Part shown: positions 38,708 through 50,300 of the stretch, piece after piece | Layout of the letters: each line of letters begins with the position of its first letter | Position numbering within the stretch: the first letter of the stretch is position 1 | Source of the DNA: DAOUAT01 sp964551735 | GTDB lineage: Bacteria > Chloroflexota > Anaerolineae > CG2-30-64-16 | Assembly (NCBI GenBank): GCA_964551735.1 | Contig: CAZKEF010000002.1 | Location: 186,001 to 250,000 of the forward strand | DNA: 64,000 bases | Direction: 5' to 3' | Position numbers and translations under genes: made by a program | Notes under the pieces: model-generated | The model's database searches: none | The model's input: the letters and a program-made list of their open reading frames with translations, nothing else | What the model was told of the DNA's origin: nothing

Positions 38708-41446
38708 ATGCACATCAAGCCTCGCCTGGGCCCGTTGCTCGTCCTGGCCCTAGTCACGCTGCTGGCCGCGTGTGCGACCACAAAGACGGCAACGCCCGTG
38801 ATGCCCACGGCTACACCCGTGCTGCCCACAGCTACACCCGTGCCGCCGACCGCGACACCGATTCCACCGAGCGCAACACCGGCGCCACCGACCGCCACGC
38901 CTGCTCCGACCAACACGCCGACGCCCCCGTCGGCTGAAGCCATCCTGCAGGCCGCATTTGATGCCTCTCAACAAGCCCGCTCCTACCGCTTCGACATGGC
39001 GCTGCTGATGACACTGAGCGGGGCGGCATTCGGCGCAGGCACTGAGCTCCCCATACATTTCACCGGCGAAGTGCTGTCACCCGATCGCATGCAGGGCACG
39101 ATGACCATGACGGCCAACGACATCGAGGTCGCGACCCAGCTTGTGGTCATCGGCGAGAGGAGCTTCGTCAAGAACCCACTCACCGACAAATGGCAGGTGA
39201 GTTCCCAAGCGGCGTCGCTGTTCAGCCCGAAAGACCTGATCGTTAACGCCTCTGACATCGAGGAGCTCGCACTGCTCGGTGAGACGACCATAGATGACAC
39301 GCCGGTCTACCACCTAACCGGCCGGACCAGGCTGCCGTTCAACTTCGAGGCGCCGCTCGGCCAGGCAGAGGCCGACATGCTGATGGACTACTGGATCGCC
39401 CGGCAGGGCCTGCGGCTGGTGCGGTCCACTGGCGAAGGGGATGCCGTCCTTTCCGAGGAGCTCGGCGCCACGGCAGCAATCTCGATGACCATGCGCGTGT
39501 TCGACTATGACGCGGCCATCGAGATCGCTGCGCCGGAGATCGCTGACGCAGCCATCATCACCGTGCCCCAAGTGGGGCCGCTGGCGGTTACGGCGACGCT
39601 GCTGGCCCCGCTGACGAGCGACACCCCGGAGGGGCACATCCAGCGCGGGCTGGCAGCCGTGGCCGACGGCCGGTTCGGGTTGGCCGATGCGCACTTCGAC
39701 CGGGCGCTGCTGCAGCAGCCCGATGGAACGGACGCGCTGCTCTATCGGGGCGCGGTCCAGGCCATTGACGGCGACCCGGACGCGGCCTTTGCTGATCTCG
39801 ACCGGGCCATTAAGGCGGAGCCGGAGCGGGCCGACGCCTACGCGCTGCGCGCGTGGGCCCACCTGCGCATGCTCATGCGCAAGGACGAGGAGAGCGACAC
39901 CGCCATTTCCAGCGCGCGTGCCGACATCGAGCAAGCGCTGGCCCTCGATCCGAAGTCCAGCGCCGCGGCCGCCCTAGGAGCATCCGCGGATATCCTGGAA
40001 GCGCTCAACTTGTACGATTCCGCCCAGGAGAAGGCCGCCGCCCAGTTTGAAGCAGCGATGGCTGATCTGGAAGCCGTGCTCCGACACGATCCGGACGCTG
40101 CGGCCGGCAACTACCTCTCGATGCTGCAAACCCTGGCCAGATTGAAGATCGAGGAACGCGCCTGGCTGTTCCGCCAGGCGGACACAGCATCCATGCAGAT
40201 CACGGAAGACCCCAAGGCCTACGCCGCGTACGCGGTGCGCGGCCTGATGAAGCTGTTCCTGGGATTGCAGCCCACCCCCAACGTGCAGGCCATCCAGGAG
40301 GCGGGAGACGACCTGCTCTACACCATCGCGCTGGCCCACGACCACATGGCTGACCTGGCCGATCCTGCCGGCGGGCCGCTGCAAGTCGCGCGGATCTGGG
40401 ACCTGCAGGAGGCCGCGTACGCCAGCGGTAACCTGTACGCCCAGGTCTTCTTCAACCAAGATCCCGCTTCGTTCCCGGCGTTCGCCCAGATGCTGGTCAG
40501 CTACTGGGAGCTGCACGACCTGTTCATCGAGATCGTTGACGACCCGATCATCTTCAGCATTGCGTTCAGCCTCGATGGCACGCAGATCGCGACGTTGAGC
40601 GAGTCCGGACCGAGCTACCTACGGCTGTGGGACGCCGTCTCCGGCGAAAAGCTACGCGAGGTCGAGCTGGGGCTGGATGGCTTCGTGCTCGCCACCACCC
40701 ACGGCAACCTGGCGTATGACCCCGACGGCGCGCGAATCGTGGTCGCGTACACCAATCCCACGGCGCGGGTGATCGACACGGCGACCGGCGAGGTGATGCT
40801 GGCGATCGAGCATGCCAGAGCCGTTGACTCGGCCGCGTTCGCGCCGGATGGCAAGACCATCATGACCGTAGACCCCGACTTGACTTCTCCGATCCTATGG
40901 GATGCCGAGACCGGAGAGCAACTGCGGACGATCAAAGCCGATAACCCGATCGCCGCGTCGGCCTTCAGTCCCGATGGCCGCCAAATCATCGGCGGCGGCG
41001 AGAAGGTCCAGGTGTGGGACACGGCGACCGGCAAACTGATCGCCATGTTCCCGGGCCACTCGTTCAGCTACACCAACGCGCCGGCTGTCAGCCCGGATGG
41101 TCGCCTGCTGGCGGTTCCCGGCAACCCGGCGCGGGTATACGACCTGAAGACGCAAAAGGAGCTGTTTGCCGTCAGCCAGGGTGCGCGCACAGTTGCCTTC
41201 AGCCCCGATGGTGCACTGCTCGCCACCGCCGGCAATGACGCGGCCGGCGTGTGGGATGTCGCGACCGGCGACCTGCTCTTCCTTGCCGGTCACGTGCGCG
41301 GCGCCGACGCGGTCGCGTGGAGTCCCGACAGCCGCCTGCTGGCCACCGGCGGGCCTGATGGCCGGTTCCGCGTCTGGGATGCTGAGACCGGCGCCGAGCT
41401 ATGGAGCGTCATGGCGGCCACGTTGTGGTGGCAAGACACGAATTGA
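38708..41446 (+). CDS. lipoprotein with LppX/LolA-like, TPR and WD40 domains
   Basis: 912 residues. Lipobox LLAAC (Cys22), then a Pro/Thr stalk to about 75. Residues about 78-300 look like an LppX/LolA-like lipid-binding fold (SYRFDMALLMTLSG, LTDKWQVSS, VYHLTGRTRLPF). TPR-like repeats follow (about 305-450: ALLYRGAVQAIDGDPDAAFADLDRAIKAEP is one). The C-terminal third is a WD40 propeller (AFSPDGRQIIGGGEKVQVWDTATG type units). The stop follows DTN, with no LPLVLR tail. Strong ribosome site AAGGAGG. Likely an outward-facing scaffold. Confidence 0.82.
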   Translation: MHIKPRLGPLLVLALVTLLAACATTKTATPVMPTATPVLPTATPVPPTATPIPPSATPAPPTATPAPTNTPTPPSAEAILQAAFDASQQARSYRFDMALLMTLSGAAFGAGTELPIHFTGEVLSPDRMQGTMTMTANDIEVATQLVVIGERSFVKNPLTDKWQVSSQAASLFSPKDLIVNASDIEELALLGETTIDDTPVYHLTGRTRLPFNFEAPLGQAEADMLMDYWIARQGLRLVRSTGEGDAVLSEELGATAAISMTMRVFDYDAAIEIAAPEIADAAIITVPQVGPLAVTATLLAPLTSDTPEGHIQRGLAAVADGRFGLADAHFDRALLQQPDGTDALLYRGAVQAIDGDPDAAFADLDRAIKAEPERADAYALRAWAHLRMLMRKDEESDTAISSARADIEQALALDPKSSAAAALGASADILEALNLYDSAQEKAAAQFEAAMADLEAVLRHDPDAAAGNYLSMLQTLARLKIEERAWLFRQADTASMQITEDPKAYAAYAVRGLMKLFLGLQPTPNVQAIQEAGDDLLYTIALAHDHMADLADPAGGPLQVARIWDLQEAAYASGNLYAQVFFNQDPASFPAFAQMLVSYWELHDLFIEIVDDPIIFSIAFSLDGTQIATLSESGPSYLRLWDAVSGEKLREVELGLDGFVLATTHGNLAYDPDGARIVVAYTNPTARVIDTATGEVMLAIEHARAVDSAAFAPDGKTIMTVDPDLTSPILWDAETGEQLRTIKADNPIAASAFSPDGRQIIGGGEKVQVWDTATGKLIAMFPGHSFSYTNAPAVSPDGRLLAVPGNPARVYDLKTQKELFAVSQGARTVAFSPDGALLATAGNDAAGVWDVATGDLLFLAGHVRGADAVAWSPDSRLLATGGPDGRFRVWDAETGAELWSVMAATLWWQDTN

Positions 41447-41471
41447 ATAGCCCTGGTAAGGAGGAGGCACT

Positions 41472-44400
41472 ATGAAAAACCATGGATATCGGCGAATGCT
41501 TGTCGGCACCCTCATCCTGGCGGCCGCGCTGTTGGCTGGCTGCCCGGCGCGCCCCACACCGACCCCAACGCCGCTCCCGCCGACGCCGACCGAAGTCCCC
41601 ACGGCTACACCAGTGCCGCCCACCCCAACCCCCACGCCGATACCGCTGTCGGCCTGGGTGGCAGAAGGCTATGCACGGATGGACCGCAGCGACTTCGCCG
41701 GGGCCATCGAGTTGTTCCAAAAGGCTGCGGATGCAGACCCGACTCACGCGCCGGCCATTGTCGGGTTGTCGGCCGCACATACCTGGCAGGTAGGCCATGA
41801 ACCGCGCGCCCTGGAGCTGGCACAAAAAGCTGTGACGCTGGCCCCGGAGAGCGCCGAAGCCTATACCATCCTGGCGCGCGCGCAGGGTAACATCTTCAAC
41901 AATGCGAGCGCCTTGGAGGCTGCCCAAAAGGCAGCGGCGTTGGATAGCGCCGCTGCCGAGACGCAGATAGCGCTGGGCCAGGCCCTCCTGGCCGATCGCC
42001 AGTACGAAGCTGCGTGGGATGCGATCAGCAAGGCGATCGCTTTGCAGGAAGACCTCCCGTCAGCCTACGGCGCCCTGGCTTCATACTACTGGGTTACCGG
42101 GGATGCGGGCCGCGCCCGGGCGGCCTGCGAACGCACGCTTACTTTACGGCCGGAGTTTGCGCCCTGGCGTATCGCCTTGGGCAACATCTGGATGGTGTTA
42201 GGACGCTATGAACTGGCGAAGGCAGAGCTCGATAAGGTGCTGACGCTGACACCCGATTCCGCGGATGCGCTGCTGGCGCTGGCCTATGTGGCCATGAATC
42301 GCGGCGACTACACAACCGCTGAGTCCCACATCAATGAAGCAGCGAAGCTGATCCCGGACGCGCCGCAGCCTTACCTGGCGCGGGGCCGGCTCCTGCGTGC
42401 ACAGGGGGAGCAAGATGATGCTCGTGCCGAATTCCGCAAAGCGCTGGACAAGCGCGCCGATTACCCCCCTGCGCTTGAAGCCATCGGCTGGACGTACTTG
42501 AACGAGGGAGAATGCGATCTGGCTGTGCGGCAGTTTCAGACATTAATGACTGAACAACCCCGGTCGCCCGATGGCCTGGTCGGGATGGGTTTCGCCCGTC
42601 TGTGCGACGATGACCCGGTGAAAGCGCTGGAATACCTGCGCAAAGCAGCCAAGCTTGACCCGTATGAAGAGTGGGCGCACCTAGGGTTGGGCGCAGCCTA
42701 CGCCAATCAAGAACGCTGGGAGGAAGCTGCCCTCGCCCAGGCGGAGGCCTTGCTGGTCGGACTAGAGGATGCCGCCTTATATCGCGAATTGGGCTCAGCC
42801 CTGTCGCAGCAGGATGAAGCCGAGCTGGCTCAGGCCGAATTCGAGATGGCGTTGCAGTTGGATCCGGACGGCATCAGCAACGATTCGGCTCACGTCAGCC
42901 TCAGCCTGCTCAACTTGCAGGATCAAAAGCTCGATCAAGCGGAAACACACGCCCGAATGGCGCTCAAACTGGATCCGAAGGACACTTTCGCGCAGCTCCT
43001 GCTGGGGATGACGCTGGTTCGTCAAGCCAACATCGGGGAAGCGGTGACTGTTCTGAAGGGCTTGATTGCTGAAGAGCCGGAAAACGCCTATGCGCACTAC
43101 TTCCTGGGAGTGGCCCAGAGGAGAGAGGGACGCTACACCGAGGCCCGAAAGTCTCTGGAGACCTTCGTCGCCCTGCAACCTGGCACCAGCGATGCCAGGC
43201 AGGCGAACCGCCTGATCGAGGTTCTGCTGCAGGGTTACACCTTGACCGAACCTAAAGCGTTGGCGGACTTGACCGAAGAGCTGGAGGACTACCTGGAACG
43301 CGAAGCCACCATTGAAATCGCTGCCGCCGACGGTGGAGAGCGCACATTAACAGTCACCTTGACTGCCGATCCCGAACAAGAGCCGCCGGAACTGGTGCAG
43401 GATATGGCGGTAACTGCGGCCCTGACTGCCTACTATCTGCCGCGCATCGAGCCGGCCATCGAAGATGGCCTGCTGGTCCGGCTGTTGGAAGAGGATGAGC
43501 TCCAGTTCACCATCGTAGCGAATCATCACACCGCCGAGGAGTTCGCCGATGGCATCTTGGGCAGCCTCGAATTCGTCACTGCCTTGGAATTCAAACGGAT
43601 GCGAGCGGACTCCGCGCAAGCTACTGTGGACGAAATCAAGGATAACGTCGCCAGCACCCGCGAGCTGACACCCACCGTCAGCGTAGCCTACCAGGTGCTA
43701 ACCGAGGAGGCGCTGCGGGCGCGCTACGAAAGCGAATTGGACGACGATGATCGCGCCAGCCTTCGGGTCGGCCAGGCGTTACTGGCGCTGCTGGGCGTCA
43801 TTGACGCAGACGCTGATCTGGCAACATTGTTACTTGACCTCAATACGGAGCAGGTCAGCGGATTCTACAGCCTGACAGAGCAAACCTTCTATCTGGTGGA
43901 TCGAGGTGAGTCATCGGCCGCGGACCAGATGACTGTAGCCCACGAATACGTTCATGCACTGCAAGATCAGCACTACAATCTACGCACATTGCAGGAAACC
44001 AGCGCCAACTCCGACGAACATGCCGCCATGAAGGCATTGATCGAAGGGGATGCAACGCTGGCCATGCTGATGTACGGCGACGGCCATGTGATGCTTTTCG
44101 ACCGTATGCAATCCATCTCGGAATCGGGAGGCATGGAGGACACTGCGCTCGAGGCCAGCCCGATCTTCATCCGGGAAAGCGAGATGTTCCCCTATCTGGC
44201 AGGCCTGCAATTCGTCACGGCCCTCCACGATCGCGGAGGATGGGAGGCAGTGAACGCGGCGTATCAGTCACCCCCACGCTCCACCGAGCAAATCATGCAT
44301 CCCGAACGCTACCGCGAGGAAGACGCGCCCATGACAGTCACGCTGCCCGACCTGGCGGCGGCGCTGGATGGCGGATGGCAGGAAGCCGACCGGGACGTGA

Positions 44401-44783
44401 TGGGGGAACTTGGGCTGAAGCTCTACCTGCGTCAACATGCAGGCCCCACCATGTCCGGGCTGGCCGCTGAAGGCTGGGGCGGGGATAGTTATGTTCTGCT
44501 GCAACAGGGCGCAGAGGGCCCGCACCTGCTGGTGATGCAGACTCAATGGGACAGCCAGGAAGAAGCCAATCAGTTCTGGTTGTTGTACCAGGTGGCGATG
44601 AGCAACCGCCGCGATGCCGAAGAGACGGTCAAGACCCTACTGGGCGAACCCGACGGCCGCTGGTGGCAGAGCGATGTCAGCCTGACCTTTGCCCGCCACG
44701 AGGATGAGCGTGTACTCATCGTCATCGGCCCAGACGAGGGGACCATCCAGGCGGTGTTGCTGGCGTTGAAAGAGGCCGAATAA
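41472..44783 (+). CDS. lipoprotein with TPR array and gluzincin-type metalloprotease domain
   Basis: 1103 residues. Lipobox LLAGC (Cys25), Pro/Thr stalk to about 56. From about 58 to 590 there is a long run of TPR repeats (e.g. AEAYTILARAQGNIFNNASALEAAQKAAAL). The C-terminal part has HEYVHALQDQHY (His824, His828) and ALIEGDAT with Glu858 as likely third zinc ligand. This is the pattern of an uncharacterised family with HEYxHALQDQ and EGDA motifs. No LPLVLR tail. Ribosome site AAGGAGGAGG. Twenty-five bases separate it from the gene before, so a shared transcript is likely. Confidence 0.83.
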   Translation: MKNHGYRRMLVGTLILAAALLAGCPARPTPTPTPLPPTPTEVPTATPVPPTPTPTPIPLSAWVAEGYARMDRSDFAGAIELFQKAADADPTHAPAIVGLSAAHTWQVGHEPRALELAQKAVTLAPESAEAYTILARAQGNIFNNASALEAAQKAAALDSAAAETQIALGQALLADRQYEAAWDAISKAIALQEDLPSAYGALASYYWVTGDAGRARAACERTLTLRPEFAPWRIALGNIWMVLGRYELAKAELDKVLTLTPDSADALLALAYVAMNRGDYTTAESHINEAAKLIPDAPQPYLARGRLLRAQGEQDDARAEFRKALDKRADYPPALEAIGWTYLNEGECDLAVRQFQTLMTEQPRSPDGLVGMGFARLCDDDPVKALEYLRKAAKLDPYEEWAHLGLGAAYANQERWEEAALAQAEALLVGLEDAALYRELGSALSQQDEAELAQAEFEMALQLDPDGISNDSAHVSLSLLNLQDQKLDQAETHARMALKLDPKDTFAQLLLGMTLVRQANIGEAVTVLKGLIAEEPENAYAHYFLGVAQRREGRYTEARKSLETFVALQPGTSDARQANRLIEVLLQGYTLTEPKALADLTEELEDYLEREATIEIAAADGGERTLTVTLTADPEQEPPELVQDMAVTAALTAYYLPRIEPAIEDGLLVRLLEEDELQFTIVANHHTAEEFADGILGSLEFVTALEFKRMRADSAQATVDEIKDNVASTRELTPTVSVAYQVLTEEALRARYESELDDDDRASLRVGQALLALLGVIDADADLATLLLDLNTEQVSGFYSLTEQTFYLVDRGESSAADQMTVAHEYVHALQDQHYNLRTLQETSANSDEHAAMKALIEGDATLAMLMYGDGHVMLFDRMQSISESGGMEDTALEASPIFIRESEMFPYLAGLQFVTALHDRGGWEAVNAAYQSPPRSTEQIMHPERYREEDAPMTVTLPDLAAALDGGWQEADRDVMGELGLKLYLRQHAGPTMSGLAAEGWGGDSYVLLQQGAEGPHLLVMQTQWDSQEEANQFWLLYQVAMSNRRDAEETVKTLLGEPDGRWWQSDVSLTFARHEDERVLIVIGPDEGTIQAVLLALKEAE

Positions 44784-44864
44784 GGCGAACGCATGATCAC
44801 GAACCCACAGTTATTTGAGAATCGAGGGTTCTGAATCCAACTCATGACACAGGAGGCTACCACC

Positions 44865-46256
44865 ATGATAAGGCAAAACCGTCTCGGAGTACTGCTCGCC
44901 CTGGTCCTGGCCACTGCGCTGCTGAGTGCATGCCCTGGGACCCCGACACCGACCCCCGTTGCGAACCTGCCGCAGCCTGCCGCAGCCACCGCAACACCCG
45001 TGCCACCGACGGCCACGCCCGTGCCGCCCACTGCGACACCCCTGCCGCCCACGGCCACCGCAGTCCCGCCGACCGCGACCCCTGTGCCGCCGACGGATAC
45101 GCCCCTGCCGCCCACTGCGACTCCGGTGCCGCCGACAGACACGCCCGTGCCGCCCACGGCCACGCCGGAGCCGCCCACCGCCACGCCGACCCCGGCCGCG
45201 CCCCAGGCGGTCGCCAAGCAAAATATCAACCTGCGTGCCGGGCCAGGCACCGATTACCCGGTCGTCGGCTCCGCCAAGGCGGGACAGGCGTTTGAGGTCG
45301 TCGGCAAGAACGCCAACAGCACTTGGCTCCAGGTGTGCTGCGTGGCCGAGAAGCAGGTTTGGCTATCGGCCAGCCTGGTCACCGTGCAGGGTGACATCGC
45401 GGCCGCGCCGGTGCCGGCCGATATCCCCACCCCGCCGCCGCAGCCTACCGCGGCCCCCAGACCTCCGGGCGGCGCGCTCAGCGGTGTGTTGATCTACTCG
45501 GTGGCCAACATGGACGCGGGCAAGTGGGAACTGTGGGAGCATAACTTCACCAGCAAACAATCGCGCGCCCTGTTCGACTGGCGCACTGAGGTCGCGTTCT
45601 CCGGCGACTACAAACAGATCGCCTACTTTGCGTGGCCGCCGGTCGCGGGTGGCAACCCCGGCATCTGGATAATGAACCGCGACTACACCGGCGAGCGCCT
45701 GGTGATCCGGGGCGGCGCGTACCCCTCCTTCGCGCCCGGCGGGGGCCGTCTTTCAGCCGGAGATGGGACTTATGTCTATGTGCTGAACTCGGACGGAAGC
45801 GGGCTACGGCCTGTGATCGAAGGTGAATACCCGGCCTGGTCACCCAACAGCAACTGGATCGCGCATCGTGCGTGCGTAGGCGGCGGCTGCGGCATCTACC
45901 TGACCGACCCCGACTCGGGCGCGCAGCAGCGGCTGACCAGCGGCGGCAGCGATGGGCAACCGGCCTGGAGCCCCAATGGCAAACAGATTGCCTACATCTC
46001 GCAGGATGACGGCAACTTCGAGATCTACCGCATTGATGCCACCGGCGCCAACAAGGTGCGGCTGACCAACAACCCCACCAGCGACGGCCTGCCCGTCTGG
46101 TCCCCCGACGGTGCGTGGATCGCGTTCCGCTCCGATCGCGGCGGCAGCTGGGCGATTTACGCGATGCGCGCCACCGACGGCTCGGATGTGCGCAAGCTGG
46201 TGGATGCGCCGGTGCTGCCGGTGTGGTTCTTCGAGAAGATGGGGTGGCGGCCGTAG
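44865..46256 (+). CDS. lipoprotein with SH3b and TolB-type propeller domains
   Basis: 463 residues from the ATG at 44865, which has GGAGG before it. Lipobox LLSAC, then a very regular Pro/Thr stalk (VPPTATPVPPTATPLPPTAT, to about 115). A bacterial SH3 domain follows: KQNINLRAGPGTDYPVVGSA and KQVWLSASLVTV (about 125-185). The rest is a six- or seven-bladed PD40/TolB propeller (GNFEIYRIDATGANKVRLTN). The SH3b domain often binds cell-wall peptides, which fits a wall-facing lipoprotein. No LPLVLR tail. Confidence 0.85.
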   Translation: MIRQNRLGVLLALVLATALLSACPGTPTPTPVANLPQPAAATATPVPPTATPVPPTATPLPPTATAVPPTATPVPPTDTPLPPTATPVPPTDTPVPPTATPEPPTATPTPAAPQAVAKQNINLRAGPGTDYPVVGSAKAGQAFEVVGKNANSTWLQVCCVAEKQVWLSASLVTVQGDIAAAPVPADIPTPPPQPTAAPRPPGGALSGVLIYSVANMDAGKWELWEHNFTSKQSRALFDWRTEVAFSGDYKQIAYFAWPPVAGGNPGIWIMNRDYTGERLVIRGGAYPSFAPGGGRLSAGDGTYVYVLNSDGSGLRPVIEGEYPAWSPNSNWIAHRACVGGGCGIYLTDPDSGAQQRLTSGGSDGQPAWSPNGKQIAYISQDDGNFEIYRIDATGANKVRLTNNPTSDGLPVWSPDGAWIAFRSDRGGSWAIYAMRATDGSDVRKLVDAPVLPVWFFEKMGWRP

Positions 46257-46358
46257 AGGGTGCAGCAAGCGAGAATCCGTTGTCCGGCTCTGCAGGTCGC
46301 AGGGCTGGACAACGCGACGCATCGGAAGCCTGGTAAGTGGCAGAAATGAGTTGAGCAT

Positions 46359-47258
46359 ATGAATATGACACGAGTCATCCAAACAAGCTTGACTGTCGCA
46401 GCCCTCGCGGGCCTGCTTGCCGCCTGCGTACCCTTACCGGACACGTCCGCGCTCACTGCTGTGGATGAGGGCACTGACCTCGGATCGCACTGCGCTTCGG
46501 TCATCGAAGGGATCCGCGCGCTGCGGGCGCCCTACACCGAGGAGTTTCCCGCTCACCTGAGGCAGGGGGACGGGCGAAAACAAGGGGATGAGTTCGACAC
46601 CAACAGCTACTTCACCGTGCTGCCACACCTCTCTTTGCCTCCCGGCAAGGTTTTGGATTGGGTGCAGTTTGTAGAAACCATTGGCGCCGAGCCGATCCTG
46701 TACGTGCGTGACGCCAGTACCCCGCCCTTCGCAACCTACAAGGAATACGAATCGGCCGGAGGCACCGGCAGCATCCGGGATCCCAGCCTGCAAGCTCTCA
46801 ACGAGGTGCTTGCGGATGACACTCCCGAAGGCTATCTTGAGCTGGCGATTCTGCACGTGACGGCCACCCAATTCTATCGCTGGTGGCACGCGGGCTACAG
46901 CGATAGTCAAGTGGCCTGCAGCCGCGCCGGGCTGGAAGCTATCGCAGCCGAAGTCAACGTGACTTTTGCTGCTCTGTTCGATGCGCTGTATAGCGAAGCC
47001 ACCCCGACGCCTGAAGACAAAGCAAGAGTGAGTGCCATGGGGTTCAGTCTCGCCCCCTACGAGCCGCAGGCAACGGACGCGCAGTTGCAGCCGGTCGTGG
47101 TCCTGGACAGCGAGACAGCCACGGTCACCCTCGCGATGTTCACTAAGTGGGGCGGTTTACAGCGCCACGCTTTCACCTTCTCCCGACATCCGCCGCACGG
47201 CTTCGCCGCCGCGGAGCCGGAGATGATCGAGCCGTGGATCATACCGATTATCTTTTGA
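46359..47258 (+). CDS. lipoprotein of unknown function
   Basis: 299 residues, Met1 or Met3. Lipobox LLAAC (Cys23) without the Pro/Thr stalk of its neighbours. The soluble part is mixed alpha/beta, with ATQFYRWWHAGYSDSQVACS near 167 and no known motif. It ends in IIPIIF. The ribosome site is weak (GAG). No family recognised; the cluster position suggests a surface role. Confidence 0.6.
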   Translation: MNMTRVIQTSLTVAALAGLLAACVPLPDTSALTAVDEGTDLGSHCASVIEGIRALRAPYTEEFPAHLRQGDGRKQGDEFDTNSYFTVLPHLSLPPGKVLDWVQFVETIGAEPILYVRDASTPPFATYKEYESAGGTGSIRDPSLQALNEVLADDTPEGYLELAILHVTATQFYRWWHAGYSDSQVACSRAGLEAIAAEVNVTFAALFDALYSEATPTPEDKARVSAMGFSLAPYEPQATDAQLQPVVVLDSETATVTLAMFTKWGGLQRHAFTFSRHPPHGFAAAEPEMIEPWIIPIIF

Positions 47259-47356
47259 GTAAAACTCCGGTGTTTTGGGTTGTGTCTAGAAAGATTCGGG
47301 CGCTTTTTCAGTGATTCGGACGAGCGCCGGTTGCAACGGCTACCCGGAGGTAATGT

Positions 47357-50300
47357 ATGGCGCTCAAACGCATCCCCTTCCTGCTCCCTTTACTGCTGGC
47401 AGGCATTCTGATCCTGCCGGCGCTGGCCGGCGGGGGTCAGGATGCCATGTCCAGCCCGCCCGCGGCAACGCCCGCCCCGGCCGGCAACGGCCACACCCCC
47501 TTCGACCCGGCACAGCTCCGGCCGGGTGCGCCCTACCCCGGCGCGGGTTATCCGTGGACGCGCGTGAGCCGGGCAGCGCCGGCCGGTTGGGGGCCGGCCG
47601 CGCCGCCGGATGGGGTTGACCTGGACGTGACCTTCATCAGCCGGACGCCGAAGTACAAGTCGTATTGTGTAGAGTACTTGTGGGGGGCGCCTGGGGAACC
47701 GGGCATCCCGACCCTCTGCCCCGGCACCGAGGGTGAACAGCGCTGGCCCGCGCCGGGTGAGGTCATCACCTTCACCGCCCACATCGCCAACAAGGGCGCG
47801 CAGCCCAGCCCCGCGTTCGCCTATCGCTGGGAGATTGATGGCGCCGAGGTCGCCTCCGGTATCCTGCCCGGCCTGGCCGCGGGCGCCATGACCACGACCG
47901 GCTATCAGTGGCCGTGGGGCCATGTCATGGACGGCGAGCGGGTGACCGATGACCACACCGTGCGCTTCACCGTTGACCCCCTGAACGAGATTGCCGAGAC
48001 CTACGAAATCAACAACACGGTGGCCGATCGCACCAACGCGCTGGGGTTCCGCATCGCGATCACGCCGGAGATGATTGCGGCCTACGACACCCCCTGGGAT
48101 CCCGCCTTCTCCTACTCGGCCGAGGACTGGCTCCAGCGCCAGATCGCGGCCATGAACTGGGTCTTCGCCAACTCGATCTACCCCACCACACCCGCCGGCG
48201 CGACCGAACGCGTGCGCATTGACGAGATCGTGGTGGTGTCCGCGCCGCCGATCAACGACCGGTCCAGCGACGGCGGCTGGTTCGTGGACGCGGACTACCG
48301 CATCATCAGCGCCTGGTATGACCCCCTCACGGACATTGACTGGGCGCTGGTGCACGAGCTGAGCCACCAGGTGGGGGTGATTGACCTCTACCAGCTCGAT
48401 ATGAGCGTCACCAGCGTGCACGTGCTGGATCGCAACGGAATGCCGGCCAACTTCGGCTTCTCCTGGCCGCGGCCCGACCTGATGGGCGGGGGCGACATCG
48501 CGCCGCACACCGACGGCCACCTCTACAGCAGCCACGGCGCGGCCGGCTTCTCGTCCACCAAGGGCTATCGCCGCGGCTACTACGGCGAATACCAGTACGA
48601 CATCCCGACTGAGAACTGGCTGCGGGTGCTGGACAACCGGGGGAATCCGGCCGCCGGCGTCGAGGTCAGCCTCTACCAACGGAACGGCCCGGCCGTCTGG
48701 CCCGGCGACATCACCATTGACAACGGGCCCGAGTTCGTGGGCAGCACCGGCGTCGATGGCCGCGTCCGGCTCGCCAACCGCCAGGTCATCGGCGGGCCGT
48801 GGGCCACGGCCACCGGCCATGTGCTGCGCGATAACCCCTTCGGCGTGGTAGATGTGGTCGGCGGCCGCAACCGCTTCCTGGTCAAGTTGGCGCGGGGCAA
48901 GCACGAGGAGTTCGCCTGGCTGGACATCACCGACTTCAACCTGGCGTACTGGCGGGGGGACAGGGAGGGCCACACCTTCACCCTTGCCTCCCACGTGCCG
49001 GCCGAGGCCATCCCCGCGGCGCCGGAAGGCCTGACCGCGCAGGTGGCACAGCGCCAGGTGACGCTGCGGTGGCGGGGCAGCCTCATTCCCGAAGTGAGGG
49101 GATATTATGTCTACCGAGCAACCCGGCCCACCTACGCCTACGAGCGGATCAGCGGCCTGGTCCAGGGCGCCGACCCCATCTACGTCACCGAATGTCACGG
49201 CGGCGACTGCGTCTACACCGTAACGGCCCTCGACCTGGACGACCGCGAGAGCGGGTTCAGCGCCGCGGCCTGGGCCCCGGATCTGATCCTGCCCAGTGCG
49301 ATCGTCATCACGGATCGCGGCCCGGCCCCCACACCCATGCCCGTGACTGTGACTGCGCCGCCCAGCGCACTGGCAGGAGCGGACCCTCGCGGTCGCCCTG
49401 CCGGGCAGGTGCAAGACATGCCCCTACGGGTGATCCTCGACACCCACGCTGGGCCGCTGATCCGGCAACTGCTCGATGAGCGCTACCTGAGCCGGATCGG
49501 GAGCGTCCACGTCAATCTGACCGGCTGCCGCTACCTGGCGTTCGACCCGCACGGGGAGGGGCGGTTCCTGGTGAGCGACCCCAAAGAACACAAGGTGCTG
49601 GTGATGGACGCTGCGCTGGATTCGCCCGCCTTTCCCTACTGGTTCGGCGAGTACGGCACGGAGCCCAACCAGTTCCGCAGCCCGGCGGGCGTGGCCGTTT
49701 GGGATCAACCCTGCAACAGCGATGCCTGCCAGCGCATCCTGGTGGCCGACAGCGGCAACGACCGCATCCAGGCGTTCAATCCCTATGGCAGTTTCATCAG
49801 CATGTACGGCACAACAGGCAGCGGGCCGGGGCAGTTCCACGACCCGCAGGGCCTGGCGGTGGATGATCTCGGCCGCGTGATCGTGGTTGATCGGGGGAAC
49901 AACCGCCTGCAACTGCTGGCATTCGACGGCCAGAGCTTCAGCCACCTGAAAACCGTCACCGGCGGCTTCAACGGCCCGACCGGGGTATGGGCCTACGGCA
50001 GCGACCGCATCCTGGTGGCCGACACCGGCAACAACGTGGTCAAGGAGCTGATCCCGGACGGTGATAGCTACATCGTCAAGGAGCACCGGGAGCCGCTCTC
50101 CGAGCCGCGCGGGGTAGCTGCGGACCGGGACGGCAACCTCATCGTGGCTGACACCGGCAACCAGCAGGTCGTGACGCTCCCGGGCGTCCTGCCCACCTTC
50201 ACGCCGCTGCCGCCGGTCACACCCACCACGGCGCCCACCGCCACGCCCACCTCAACTCCCAGCGTCACACCCACGCCCACCACCACCATCCCCGGCTCCA

